Of a stretch of 64,000 nucleotides of DNA, positions 11,512-24,170 are shown one piece after another. Both the position numbers and the translations under genes were made by a program. Under the pieces are notes generated by a model. That model saw nothing but the letters and a program-made list of their open reading frames with translations, was not told the origin of the DNA and searched no databases. The stretch is from Aegilops tauschii subsp. strangulata (taxonomy: Eukaryota > Streptophyta > Magnoliopsida > Poales > Poaceae), in the NCBI RefSeq assembly GCF_002575655.3, contig NC_053037.3, forward strand, positions 506,052,544-506,116,543, read 5' to 3'. Within the stretch, counting starts at the first letter, position 1; each line of letters opens with the position of its first letter.

Positions 11512-11889
11512 TTAGTCCTTCTTCTTCTTGTTGTTCTTGTTGGATGGCCCCGCGACATCATCTTGGCGAGGATGCTTCTTGCCGCTGACCGTTGGCTTTT
11601 CATCGCCGCCGCCGTCGTGATCGTCGTTGCTGTCGTCGTCCTCCTCCTCCTAGTTCGACCATTCCTCCTCCTCATCATCGTCGTCATCTTCTTCGTCCTC
11701 CGACGGCTCCTCGTTCGTCTGGTTGTCGTCTGACGACTCCGGAGGCGGCGTCCCTTCCATGAACATGATATAATCAAGGTTTGGACTCGATACCAGACTC
11801 ATGGAAGACGAGCGGGATGATTCCGATGTTGACCTATCATCGGGCGCCAGACTGCTGGGCGAACTGTCGTCCTTGCTGTCGCTCGACAT
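11512..11889 (-). pseudogene. CACTA accessory gene, acidic protein with basic tail (premature stop)
   Basis: The minus-strand frame starts MSSDSKDDSS at 11889. It is rich in S, D and E, has the segment NLDYIMFMEGTPPPES, then a run of D/E, and meets TAG at 11650-11652. The same frame stays open beyond the TAG to a TAA at 11512-11514, ending in a basic tail with a KKKK run that resembles a nuclear localisation signal. An alternative upstream ATG (11985) adds about 32 residues. It runs against the transposase gene. It may be a regulatory protein of the transposon or a captured host gene; I recognise no domain. Confidence 0.55.
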
Positions 11890-12361
11890 GGCTGCAGAGT
11901 GTGTGCCAGTGTGTAGCGAGGCCTGCCGGGGACGATGAAGATGGTGGACACTTAAGCGGGGTATGCAGAGAAGAGGAACTGCCAATTGAAGCAGGGATTG
12001 AAGCGGGGGTTGACGTATTATCTAACCGCTGATATAATCAACCGCAATTATTTGAACCCAGTCGCTCCAAATTCCCGGGGTTGCGCAGGACTCCTATTGG
12101 CTATTTGGCTGGTTTCCTTTTTTAGGACAAAAACAAGGAACAAGTTTTGGGATTATGCACCGGTACCGGTACGAACGGAGTAGGACAGTTGGCAAGCAAT
12201 ACATTGAGCTCTTCTTATTGATAAAGCCAGTAATAATCAAACTAGAAATGAAAAGAAAAAAGAAAAGTAAAATATCTGCACGAATCTTCGCGTAACATCA
12301 ATGGCATAGGACCTAGATGTGCATTACTTAGAGCACATCTAGATGTGCTTTAGCAATACTA

Positions 12362-12780
12362 TCAAACAAAACCCCTAATCATCATTGCAAACAACGCATA
12401 GAACATGGCTAATGCGACAACCACAACTACACATGCTAGTTCCTTCTTGTCTCTTGCTTTCATCTGTCGCCTGTGATTGATTCTTTCTTGCTTCATCGTA
12501 CTGATTGTACATTCCAGATCAACCAGTTTCTTCTTCAGCTTTACGTTATCTTCTGTGAGCTTAGTGATAACACTCTGAGCCCTGCCATGCCATTCTTCAT
12601 CCAGCCAGTTAACAAAGGCACAAGCCTCATATCCCTGCCAAGGGGCAACTGAGAAAACGCCTGCCAATGTTGAATCCCTCCGTGCATACACGTCGAGCGG
12701 GAGTGTGCCCATGCACACAACTCATCTTTTGGTACTTCTCGGTGGCGCAAAACTCGGAGTCGAACTCGTGTTGCGGGAGT
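12362..12780 (-). pseudogene. CACTA accessory gene, GRF-type zinc finger with coiled coil and membrane segment (frameshifted)
   Basis: On the minus strand one frame encodes SCVHGHTPARRVC and GFNIGRRFLSCPLA; about two bases are missing near 12632, after which another frame continues GYEACAFVNWLDEEW. Together they fit the GRF zinc finger (C-x-H, C, GRxF, C, then CxF..W), which binds nucleic acid in other proteins. A helical stretch (KLTEDNVKLKKKLVDLE) likely forms a coiled coil, and the C-terminus has a hydrophobic segment (ELACVVVVVALAMFYALFAMM) suited to a tail anchor. Upstream sequence to about 13055 may hold an earlier exon. Such genes recur in Triticeae CACTA elements; the role is unknown. 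Confidence 0.6.
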
Positions 12781-13099
12781 CTGGAGTCAAGCTCCGGATC
12801 CGGCGGCAGATCGCTTTCCTGGGGGGAGGGGTCATTCAGGACGGATTCAGCAAGGATCTATACTTTGGACATGCTAAAAAAGACCGGGATAGATTGGAAC
12901 TTGACAGGACGATTCGGATCCGTAGTACACCTGCCTTCTGATGACCTTAGGCAAGTGCTCGGCGGTGACCGCCGTCGTGGCGGCGATACGAGCAGGAGCA
13001 GCCGCACGGAAACCATCAGCACCACTCGTCCGCATTCCCCCAATGTCAGCGCCACGCGAGGGAATTTGGAGGCTATGTAGGGATTTGGGGGAAATGGGG

Positions 13100-13926
13100 A
13101 AACTGTGGAGATAAGCTAACGGTCGGGAACTACTAATGGCACTATATATATGTTGTATACGACACACTGTTTGTACATGTCGTTTGTGTTAGGTATTACA
13201 ACGTCACACACGATTTCCGCACCAAACCGTGTGAGAAGGCAACGTAGGTTAGAAACGGTTGTCGTTACATAATTGTATGTGATGTACTACCCTGTCCATA
13301 TAATTGAGTTACAGTGAGATACCGTGTAAATAGCCGCTCCGTGGATATGCGTAAAAAAAACAGCCGCTCTGCATATAGAGATGGTGGCGGTGGCCTAGGC
13401 AGCGGCTACTAGAGAAGAGGTCAATAATCGGTCGGTGGGCGGTGGCAGCGTCATAGGAGGTCAATCCTTGGTCTGCGGTGGGAGATAGGAGGAGCTCAAC
13501 CATCGAGGTCGGCGGCAGCGTGATTCGAGCACATCCATCACGGTCGATGGCGGGATAGTGGAGGTCGAACATCAGGCGGCAGCCGCACTAAGCATTGCTC
13601 CTCGACCCTGCTGTCTCGGTGTGCCGCCGCATCGCGCTTGTCTGTCTGCTGGGTGGAGGTCGCCGCGCGTCTAATTAATTAAGGTATTCTTTTCGTGAGT
13701 GGCTTAATTAAGGTATTCAATTCCTAAGTGTAGTGTTGTACTAGTACTCCGCGTGTAAATTGACTGGCCATTAATTTTTGTCATTGCACGTCTGGATAAC
13801 AACATGGAGCGCCCTCAGTAATTATTAAAATAAAACCTTGTGATTTATGCACGCATCTTTGGGCAGCAGTTAATCCGTGTATTAATGTTGTTGTTTTGTT
13901 TTTTAATTAACATTCGTGTGCTGCAG
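13100..13926 (+). other. CACTA noncoding region before the transposase gene
   Basis: It contains more subterminal-type words (cacacgatttccgcacc, accgtgtgagaag, gaaacggttgtcg) up to about 13290, then GC-rich noncoding DNA, then AT-rich DNA with ttaattaagg repeats. The end, gtgctgcag at 13918-13926, is a good splice acceptor just before the transposase start. No convincing gene here. Confidence 0.5.
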
Positions 13927-16719
13927 ATGGAACGATCTCGATGGATGAAGAATCGGAAAACCGCAGATTTTATGAGTGGCGTGACAGAGTTCATGAATTT
14001 GGCTGAAAGTACAAAGAGGAGAATTGGTGATGCGGATTACATACTGTGTCCATGTACTGATTGTGCCAATACAGAGTCACATGAAGTTGCAGATGTCCAG
14101 ATGCACTTAGTCTCTAGGGGATTCATGGATGGATATACACGTTGGACCAGACACGGTGAAGAGGAGATCATGGATGAAGATACCCAGGGCAGCGAGATGC
14201 CAAACCCCGATCAGTGTCACATGGATGTTGAATCTAACATCAGGGCAGAGGCGTCAAGCTACCAATGGGACACCGGAAAGCCGAAACGCCCACTAGAAAA
14301 CCAAGACATCGACGCAGATGGCGACGATCTTGATATGCCAGATTTTGCTGCTATGATTGCAGATTTCGAGGGCCCAGAAAAGGATATGATTGGGTACAAG
14401 GATCTACCAACCATTGATGCGGACTCCAAGAAAGAATTGTATCCAGGTTGCAAAAAGAAATATTCCAGGTTGAGTGCCACCCTGGCGCTTCTCAGATTTA
14501 AAGCAGCAAACGGTCTATCAAACAAGGGCTTCACAGAGATGTTAGGTCTTTTCAAAGAAATTCTTCCGGAAGATAATGTGCTCCCTAGAAGCAGGAATAA
14601 GCGAAGAAAATTGTTTGCCCATTGGAACTTGAAGTACAGAAGATACACTCTTGTGTGAATGATTGTATATTGTACCGTGGTGAGTACAAAGATTTGCGTG
14701 CATGTCCCACATGCAAGCATGCACGATACAAGCGCAGGAGAGCAAGTGGACAAGTACAAATTGGACGACTAGATCAAGACAGGAATCCCGTTCAAGGTTG
14801 TTTGGTACTTGCCTTTAATTACAAGGTTGAGGCGTTTATTTGCAAACCCTAGAGGCAAAGAGGTTGCGGTGGCATCATGATGAGCGAATTGCGGATAGGT
14901 TTATGAGGCACCCGAAAGATGGGGCTCAGTGGGAATTAATCGACAAAAAGTTTGAAAAATTTGCCAAGGATCCTAGAAGTATAAGACTCGGGAAGTGTAT
15001 CGGGATGAATCCTTTTGGCGATATGAGCACCAATCACAACACATGGCCGGTGCTTCTGTGCATATATAACCTAGCTCCTTGGTTGTGTATGAAGAAAAAA
15101 AATACATTATGATGTCAATGATTAAACAAGGCCCGAAGCAACCTGGAAATGACATCGACATTTACTTTCAGCTACTGGTAGAAGAACTGCTGACAGTGTG
15201 GATAGATGCGCCTGCTGTAAAATGTTATGATGCTTACAGAAAGGAGATTTTCGATCTACATGCGATGCTGGTGCACACCATTCAAGATATGCCGGCATTA
15301 GGCAACACATCGGGGCAGAAAAGAAGGGGAGATGTAGGGTGTGTCACATGCATGGATAGGACAGATAGCAGAAGACTTCCCAACTCGCGCAAAACAGTGT
15401 ATTTGCGTCATCGTAGGTTCTTACGAAAAAATCACCCATACCGAAAGATGAAAGCTGAATTCGATGGTACGACAGAGGCAGGTGCGGGCCCAAGACCCTA
15501 TGACGGGGAGGTGGTCCACAACATGGCTAAAAAATTAATGTTGTGCTCGGCAAGAACCACCCTTTGACGGTGAAACTAACACCCAAGGATCAAGTGTTTA
15601 AGAAGAATGTTCTGGAAATTACCATACTGGGAGATTCTACGTGTACGTCACTGCATCGATGTCATGCACGTAGAGAAGAACGTATGTGAAAGCATCCTTG
15701 GTACTCTGCTCAAGATTAAAGGTAAAAGAAAGGATGGTGACGGTTCACGGCTCGATATGCTTGCTGATCAATCACAACGCAAGAGTGAAGCAGAAGATGA
15801 TGACAAATTCATCAAAGCTCGCCAGAGTTACAATTTCAATACAAAAGAAGCAACACAATTCTTCACCTATTTGTTGTCAGTTAAGACACCCTCTTCCTAC
15901 TGTGCAAACATCAGATGTCTCGTGGATGTGAGCTCAGGTAAAATGAAGTTGGGACACATGAAGTCACATGATTGCCACATAATGTTGACACATTTCCTCC
16001 CGGTGGCCGTTAGGAATCTGATGGACAAAGATATAAGAAACACACTCATTGATCTCTGTGATTTCTTCAACCAACTATGGCAGAAAGTTGTAAATCCCGA
16101 AGAGTTGGATCATATGCAAGATGATATTGCAAGAATATTGTCCAACCTAGATATGTTTTTCCCGCCGTCATTCTTTGATGTGATGGTCCATCTCACTGTG
16201 CACCTTGTCGACGAGATAAAGTATTGTGATCTTGTGTTTCTTCGCAACATGTATCCCTTAGAGCGGTTCATGGGAATACTGAAGCGCTTTTGTCAGAACC
16301 GAAACCATGAGGCAAGCATCCTACAAGGTTATACCACGGAGGAGGTGGTTGAGTTTTGCACCGAATACATGAAACAAAGACCTATAGGTTTGCCCCTCTC
16401 TCGCCACGAGGTAAGGCTGAAAGGTAAGCCGGTCCTTGCTGGCACGCAAATGGCTGCACCCGGAGAATTGGCAGAGAAAGCCCATTTGATGGTACTGCTT
16501 AACAGCCCGGCTCTCATCGCTTATGCCAAAGAACACTTGGCGGAGATAGGCCAAAGCTTCTTACCAATGGTGCCTTCATCAGATGTGGAGATGAAGGAGC
16601 ACACTAAGAACTACACCAAATGGCTGAAGAATCGTTTGGCACAAGGATCCATCAATGACATTGCTACGTGGTTGGCACAAAAGCCATCACCTACGGTGTT
16701 GACGTACCAAGCATATGAC
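13927..16719 (+). pseudogene. CACTA TNP2-type transposase, N-terminal and central part (frameshifted, split by G2)
   Basis: The start MERSRWMKNRKTADF opens a transposase-associated domain with CPC, CTDCAN and HLVSRGFMDGYTRW. The TNP2 core follows, with LRFKAANGLSNKGF, CVNDCILYRGEY, CPTCKHARYKRR, GMNPFGDMSTNHNTWPV, FDLHAMLVHTIQDMPALGN and YWEILRVRHCIDVMHVEKNV. A DUF4218-like domain comes next (HDCHIMLTHFLPVAVRN, PLERFMGILKRF). The reading frame breaks near 14650, 14835, 15090, 15530 and 15605. The last frame reads PSPTVLTYQAYD up to the G2 insertion and resumes at 38842. The family cuts and pastes CACTA elements by binding their termini; this copy cannot make an intact protein. Confidence 0.88.
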
Positions 16720-18305
16720 TGATACGTCTCCAATGTATCTATAATTTTCTATTGCTCCATGCTATATTATATTCTGTTTTGGACATTATTGGGCTTTATT
16801 ATTCACTTTTATATTATTTTTGGGACTAACCTATTAACCGGAGGCCCAGCCCAGAATTGATGATTTTTTGCCTATTTCAGAGTTTCGCAGAAAAAGAATA
16901 TCAAACAGAGTCCAAACGGAATGAAACCTTCGGGAACGTGATTTTTGGAACGAACATGATCCAGAGGACTTGGACCCTACGTCAAGAAACAAAAGAGGAG
17001 GCCACGAGGTAGGGGGCGCGCCTACCCCCCCAGGCGCATCCTCCATCCTCATGGGCCCCCTGTTGCTCCACCGACGTACTCCTTCCTCCTATATATACCT
17101 ACGTACCCCCAAACGATCAGATACGGAGCCAAAAATCTAATTCCACCGCCGCAACCTTCTGTACCCACGAGATCCCATCTTGGGGCCTGTTCCGGAGCTC
17201 CGCCGGAGGGGGCATCGATCACGGAGGGCTTCTACATCAACACCATAGCCCCTCCGATGATGTGTGAGTAGTTTAGCTCAGACCTTCGGGTCCATAGTTA
17301 TTAGCTAGATGGCTTCTTCTCTCTTTTTGGATCTCAATGCAATGTTCTCCCTCTCTCTCGTGGAGATCTATTCGATGTAATCTTCTTTTGCGGTGTGTTT
17401 GTTGAGATCGATGAATTGTGGGTTTATGATCAAGTTTATCGATGAACAATATTTGAATCTTCTCTGAATTCTTTTATGTATGATTGGTTATCTTTGCAAG
17501 TCTCTTCAAATTATCAGTTTGGTTTGGCCTACTAGATTGGTTTTTCTTGCAATGGGAGAAGTGCTTAGCTTTGGGTTCAATCTTGCGGTGTCCTTTCCTA
17601 GTGACAGTAGGGGCAGCAAGGCACGTATTATATTGTTGCCATCGAGGATAACAAGATGTTTTTTTTATCATATTGCATGAATTTATCCCTCTACATCATG
17701 TCATCTTGCTTAAGGCATTACTCTGTTCTTATGAACTTAATACTCTAGATGCATGCTGGATAGCGGTCGATGTGTGGAGTAATAGTAGTAGATGCAGGCA
17801 AGAGTCGGTCTACTTGTCTCGGACGTGATGCCTATATACATGATCATACCTAGATATTCTCATAACTATGCTCAATTCTGTCAATTGCTCAACAGTAATT
17901 TGTTCACCCACCGTAAAATACTTATGCTCTTGAGAGAAGCCACTAGTGAAACCTATGGCCCCCGGATCTATCTTCATCATATTAATCTACCAACACTTAG
18001 TTATTTCTGTTGCTTTTTACTTTGCTTTAATTTTACTTTGTATCTTTATCATAAAAACACCAAAAATATTATCCTATCATATCTATCAGATCTCACTCTT
18101 GTAAGTGACCGTGTAGGGATTGACAACCCCTTATCGCGTTGGTTGCGAGGATTTATTTGTTTTGTGTAGGTGCGAGGGACTCGCGCGTAGCCTCCTACTG
18201 GATTGATACCTTGGTTCTAAAAAACTGAGGGAAATACTTACGCTACTTTGTTGCATCACCCTTTCCTCTTCAAGGGAAAACCAACGCAGTGCTCAAGAGG
18301 TAGCA
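16720..18305 (+). repeat. 5' LTR of G2
   Basis: 1586 bp, tgatacgtctccaatg to gaggtagca, with TATA box at 17090-17097. Confidence 0.93.
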
Positions 18306-18316
18306 AGAAGGATTTC

Positions 18317-18334
18317 TGGCGCCGTTGCCGGGGA
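18317..18334 (+). promoter_or_regulatory. Primer-binding site of G2
   Basis: tggcgccgttgccgggga, 11 bases after the LTR end, fits a tRNA-Asp primer. It is single copy here, unlike in G1. Confidence 0.8.
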
Positions 18335-18535
18335 GGTCTACGCAAAAGTCAACATACCAAGTACCTATCACAAACCCTTATCTCCCGCATTACATTATTT
18401 GCCATTTGCCTCTCGTTTTCCTCTCCCCCACTTCACCCTTGCCGTCTTATTCGCCTTCCTCCCGTATGCCTTTTTGTTTGTGTTTCCACGTGCCTTCTAT
18501 TTGCTTGCATCTTTGCTTGCTAAAAATCTATTGAT

Positions 18536-19889
18536 ATGGATCCACTTAAAGTGTTCTACTTGGATCATCTTCGATCCTTATGTGCTCGTGCTGAAACCCC
18601 AACTAGCCTAGTTGATGGGAAATCTTTAGATGAGCATGCTCATTTTGTGCGTCACCGTTTGTCTGAAAAAGGAAAACTCTTATGGAATCAAATAAACAGA
18701 TTGCTATGTTATGCTTGGAATCTTTGTGAAATTTGTGATTTTACTTGTTGCTCTAAGAACCCTAAAAAACACCTTCCCTACCTATGTGAGTTCAATTATA
18801 ATGAAATCTTATCTTCTTATGCAAAGGGTGTTTATAGTTACTATGATATCGAGCAAATTGAAGAATTTGTTGCTTTTAAGGGTGCTTATGAAGTTGCTTC
18901 TTTGATTGAAAAGTATGATATTACTCTCTACGAATCTGAAATTTTTGACATACTTAAATATTGCTATGAAAACTATGCTCATAATGTCTATGTCAAAGAA
19001 TTTATTGAGAGAATGACCGTTGCTTTGGAAGAAAATAATGATATGCATGAATCTATAGATAATGATGATTCCGATGATTTGATTGAAATATCCCTTGATG
19101 AACATGATGCTTGCTATTCTTGTGGCTATGATGCCAATATTTATACAGATGACTTTGCTATAGTTCCATATGTTAAAAATGAGATCGTTGCTATTGCACC
19201 CATACTTGATAGTTCCTTCGATTAAAAGCATGATTGCAATGATATTACTATAAATTCTCTTGATGTCAATTGTGCTAATAATATGCAAAACCCTAAGCTT
19301 GGGGATGCTAGTTTTGGTATGTCTACTACTTGTTGCAATGATCATGATTGGGGTGATTCTTCTTATGATCTTGAAAAATTTATTTAAGCCTCATGATGAA
19401 TATGAGATTGATAATAGTGTTTGCAATAATATTGAAAGTGGGTTTGGAAGAGTGTCAACTTTAGATCCCACATATTTGGAGTATGTTCAATCTTATGATA
19501 TTTTTGATAAAAGTGGGTCTGGAGAGGTCATGACTTTAGTTAATGATAATCCCACTATTTTGGAAGAGTGTCAACTTCGCATGCATGTGGATCGTGTTGA
19601 GAATATGTTATGTGATAGCTAATTTGTTGAATTTGCCTATGATCCTACATGTAATTATTATGAGAGAGGAAAATATGGTTGTAGAAATTTTTATCTTACT
19701 AAATTACCTCTTGTCATGTTGAGATTGCTATCGTCTCTTTGTTCTTCCTTGCATATGCTAATTTTTGCTTGCCATGATAATTTGTTTGCTTATAAAATGC
19801 CTATGCATAGGAAGTATGTTAGACTTAGGTGTGTTTGTCACGTGTTTTATGATGCTCTTTTTGCGCTTCAATTCTTGTCTTTTTTGTGA
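18536..19889 (+). pseudogene. G2 accessory ORF, acidic protein of unknown function (broken)
   Basis: The best-preserved copy of the cassette also seen in G1. It starts MDPLKVFYLDHLRSLCARAE, stays open for 229 codons to TAA at 19223-19225, and matches G1 through FIERMTVALEENNDMHES and DDSDDLIEISLDEHDA. Homology goes on in shifted frames (NLFKPHDEYEIDN, then to CDS* at 19622) up to a TGA at 19887-19889 that corresponds to the G1 stop. The lesions include the TAA, an extra A in the aaaaatt run near 19376 and the stop at 19620-19622. No known domain. The N-terminal part is rich in cysteine (CEICDFTCCS), which might bind metal; this is only a suggestion. Confidence 0.75.
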
Positions 19890-22164
19890 GCATCATTAAA
19901 ATTATCAATGCCTAGTTAAAAGGCTTTAAAGAAAAGCGCTTGTTGGGAGACAACCCAATATTTTTCCTTGCTGTTATTCAATAAATATTTGATCTAGCCT
20001 CTGGTTAGATGTGTTTTTATGTTTTAATTAGTGTTTGTGCCAAGTTAAACCTATAGGATCTTCTTGGATGATAGTTATTTGATCTTGCTGTAATTTTCAG
20101 AAACTTTCTGTTAAAGAAAATAATTGTTAAAAATCACCAGAACGTGATAAAATATTGATACAAATTGCTTCTGATCAATAAAAAAATTGTCTAGGTCGTC
20201 CTATTTTGGCTGATTTTTTGGAGTTCCAGAAGTTTGCGTTAGTTACAGATTACTACAGACTGTTCTGTTTTTGACAGATTCTGTTTTTCGTGTGTTGTTT
20301 GCTTATTTTGATGAATCTATGGCTAGTAAAAGAGTTTATAAACCATAGATAAGTTGGAATACAGTAGGTTTAACACCAATATAAATAAAGAATGAGTTCA
20401 TTACAGTACCTTGAAGTGGTCTTTTGTTTTCTTTCGCTAACGGAGCTCACGAGATTTTCTGTTAAGTTTTGTGTTGTGAAGTTTTCAAGTTTTGGGTGAA
20501 AGATTTGATGGATTATGGAACAAGGAGTGGCAAGAGCCTAAGCTTGGGGATGCCCATGGCACCCCCAAGATAATCTAAGGACACCGAAAAGCCAAAGCTT
20601 GGGGATGCCCCGGAAGGCATCCTCTCTTTCGTCTACTTCCATCGGTAACTTTACTTGGAGCTATATTTTTATTCACCACATGATATGTGTTTTGCTTGGA
20701 GCGTCTTGTATTATTTGAGTCTTTATTTGTTAGTTTACCACAATCATATTTGCTGTACACACCTTTTGAGAGAGACACACATGATTCAAAAATTATTAGA
20801 ATACTCTATGTGCTTCACTTATATCTTTTGAGCTATATAGTTTTGCTCTAGTGCTTCACTTATATCTTTTAGAGCACGGTGGTGGATTTGTTTTATAGAA
20901 ACTATTGATCTCTCATGCTTCACTTATATTATTTTGAGAGTCTTAAAATAGCATGGCAATTTGCTTTAATTAATATCATGAGAAATTTGATGCTTGATAA
21001 TTGTTTTGAGATATAAAGATGGTAATATCATAGTTGTGCTAGTTGAGTAATTGTGGAATTGAAAAATACATGTGTTGGAGTTTGTAATTCACGTAGCATG
21101 CACGTATGGTGAACCATTATGTAACGAAGTCGGAGCATGAATTATTTGTTGATTGTCTTCCTTTGTGTGGCGGTCGGGATCGCGCGATGGTTAACTCCTA
21201 CCAACCCTTCCCCTAGGAGCATGCGTAGTAGTACTTTGCTTCGAGGGCTAATAAATTTTTGCAATAAGTATATGAGTTCTTTATGACTAATGTGAGTCCA
21301 TGGATTATACGCACACTTACCTTTCCACAATTTTCTAGCCTCTTCGGTACCGCGCATTGCCCTTTCTCACTTTGAGAGTTGGTGCAAACTTCACCGGTGC
21401 ATCCAAACCCCGTGATATGATACGCTCTATCACACATAAACCTCCTTATATCTTCCTCAAAACAGCCACCATACCTACCTATCATGGCATTTCCATAGCC
21501 ATTCCGAGATATATTGCCATGCAACTTTCCACCATTTCATTTATCATGACATACTCCATTATTGTCATATTGCTTTGCATGATCATGTAGTTGACATTGT
21601 ATTAGTGGCAAAGCCACCGTTCATAATCCTTTCATACATGTCGCTCTTAATTCATTGCATATCCCGGTACACCGCCGGAGGCATTCATATAGAGTCATAC
21701 TTTGTTCTAAGTATTGAGTGGTAATTCATGAGTTGTAAGTAAAATAAAAGTGTGATGATCATCATTATTAGAGCATAGTCCCAAGTGAGGAAAGGATGAT
21801 GGAGACTATGATTCCCCCACAAGTCGGGATGAGACTCCGGATTAAATAAAAAAAAGAGGCCATAAAAAAGGAGAAAAGGCCCAAATAAAAAAATGAGAGA
21901 AAAAGAGAGAAGGGACAATGTTACTATCCTTTTACCACACTTGTGCTTCAAAGTAGCACCGTGATCTTCATAATAGAGAGTCTCTCATTTTGTCAGTTTC
22001 ATATACTAGTGGGAAATTACATTATAGAACTTGGCTTGTATATTCCAATGATGGGCTTCCTCAAAATGCCCGAGGTCTTCGTGAGCAAGCAAGTTGGATG
22101 CACACCCACTTAGTTTCTTTTTGAGCTTTCATACACTTATAGCTCTAGTGCATCCGTTGCATGG
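19890..22164 (+). other. 3' untranslated region of G2, first part
   Basis: Noncoding and closely similar to 3260-5554 of G1. It carries polypurine-like motifs at 20540-20554 and 20595-20609. It is cut by M after catgg (22160-22164) and resumes at 36725. Confidence 0.85.
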
Positions 22165-23652
22165 TGAAAGTGCGTTATATCGACTAGAGGGGGGGTGAAT
22201 AGGCGATTTTTATAAATTCTTCACTAAGGAGTTTGTGGGTGAGGAAATTCCTTAGCGAAGAACTACTTGCAGCGGAATAAGTACTCAAAAGTATGCATAG
22301 CAGAACACAAGCATAGTCATCATGATGAAATGAAAACAAGCACAGAGTACAGAAAGCGTAAACACAGGATAACACAGGATGAAGACAAACAGACTGAGGA
22401 AATTGAGAAAGTCTTCAGTCAAAGTCTTCAAACACAGATATGAACAATTGCACAACACAGGAATGAGGAAATGAAAGAGTTGAGGAAATAGAACCAGTTG
22501 GCTTGGTGAAGACAATGATTTGGTAGACCAGTTCCAACTGCTGTCTCAGTTGTACGTCTGGTTGGAGCGGCTAGGTATTTAAACCTGAGGACACACAGTC
22601 CCGGACACACGGTCCTCACCGTATTCTCCTTGAGCTAAGGTCACACAGACCTCGCCCAATGACTCGTGGTAAGTCTTCAGGTGACTTCCGAACCTTCACA
22701 AACTCGGTCACTCAGCGATCCACAATTTCCTCTTGGATGCTCTAGACCATGACGCCTAACCGTCTGGAAGAAGCACAGTCTTCAAAGGTAACAAGCGTCG
22801 GATCCACGCAGGATCAATCTATTCAGTGATGCTCAATCACTTTGGGTTTGTAGGTGTTTCGGTTTGGGGTTTTTCCTCACTTGATGATTTTCGCTCAAAG
22901 TCCTCAGAGGATGGGATGCTCTCAAATGACAAGTGTCAGTTTCTCTCAGAGCAGCCAAGCAGCTAGTGGTTGTAGGGGGCGGCTATTTATAGCCTAGGGA
23001 GCAGCCCGGCATGATAAGACATAAATGCCCTTAAATGATATGACCGTTAGGTGGGTAGATATTTTGGGACAGCTGGCGCATAGCACAGCAACGGTCGGAA
23101 ATTTGAGTATCAAATTCCTCAGGGCTATCATGTTCCTCACTGTCTAGGCAATCCGCACTGGCGAATTCCTAACTCCTCAGTCAGAACAAATTCCTCAGAG
23201 ACCAGAAGAACTTCGTCTCTGTCACTGAAGAATATGACTGAACTGTATGAGATTTCCAATGGCTTCACTCGAAGGGATTGGTAGGTGTAGGATTTTGAGT
23301 TGAGCATCACATGGAAAATTTTCCCTAGTATTTCCTTGACCCCCTTTAACAGTACGGTGTTTCCTATGACTCAAGAAAGAGAAAATGAAACTACGAAAAC
23401 AAAAGTCTTCACGCTTCATGTTCCTCAAATGAATACCAAGTCTTCAAGGTCACACCAATTTCTTCACTTTGAAAGTCTTCAGAAATCCAAAGTCTTCAGT
23501 CGAAGAACTTCATTTTTAGGGGTCGACTTTCTCTGCAAATATCAAACTCCTCATAGACTTATAGACCTGTGTACACTCATAAACACATTAGTCCCTTAAC
23601 CTATAAGTCTTCAATACACCAAAATCACTAAGGGGCACTAGATGCACTTACA
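22165..23652 (-). repeat. 3' LTR of M
   Basis: Plus-strand ends tgaaagtgcg and gcacttaca. The TATA box on the minus strand (ctataaata) lies at 22984-22992. By eye it differs from the 5' LTR at 35224-36724 at few positions, so the insertion looks fairly young. Confidence 0.93.
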
Positions 23653-23668
23653 ATCTCCCCCTTTTTGG
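23653..23668 (-). promoter_or_regulatory. Polypurine tract of M
   Basis: The minus strand reads ccaaaaagggggagat then t directly before the LTR start TGTAAGTGC. A second, similar stretch (ctccccctttgtcat) lies at about 24110-24122. Confidence 0.75.
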
Positions 23669-24170
23669 TGATTGATTAAAATATAGGTTAAGTTTTCAAC
23701 GGGGATAAACATATGAAGTGTAAATACTGATATTGAGGAATTTGATTGCAAGATATAGAAGAACTCCCCCTGACGATGTGCATAGTGAGGAATTTGCTTT
23801 TGAAGCAATGCACACTTGAAGAGTAAAATCATGGAGATCTCCCCCTATATCTTGTAATTCATACACGCATTTGACATAATATATGAAGAATTTGAAATGC
23901 ATGATGAAATATGGTGACTGATGTAATTCAGCATGCGTGCGATAACATTAACGAGGAATAAGCATGCAGAAGAAAACAGCAAAAGTATCAGGCCACCATA
24001 GAGTTTTAAGTTTACAACCCAATCCAACAAAGTCATCAGAAGAACGGGAGTTGTAACTTAGAAAAAACGCCCATATAATAGACCCGCTTGAAGACTAACT
24101 CAAATGTCTCCCCCTTTGTCATCGAATGACCAAAAGGTTCGAAAATGAGGACTAACGCCCCTGAAGAATA

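Noticed and set aside
12301..12345. Inverted repeat ctagatgtgc / gcacatctag
   Set aside because: A 10-base stem just after the GRF pseudogene. It could be a small hairpin, but there is no support for a terminator or regulatory RNA in a plant nuclear context.
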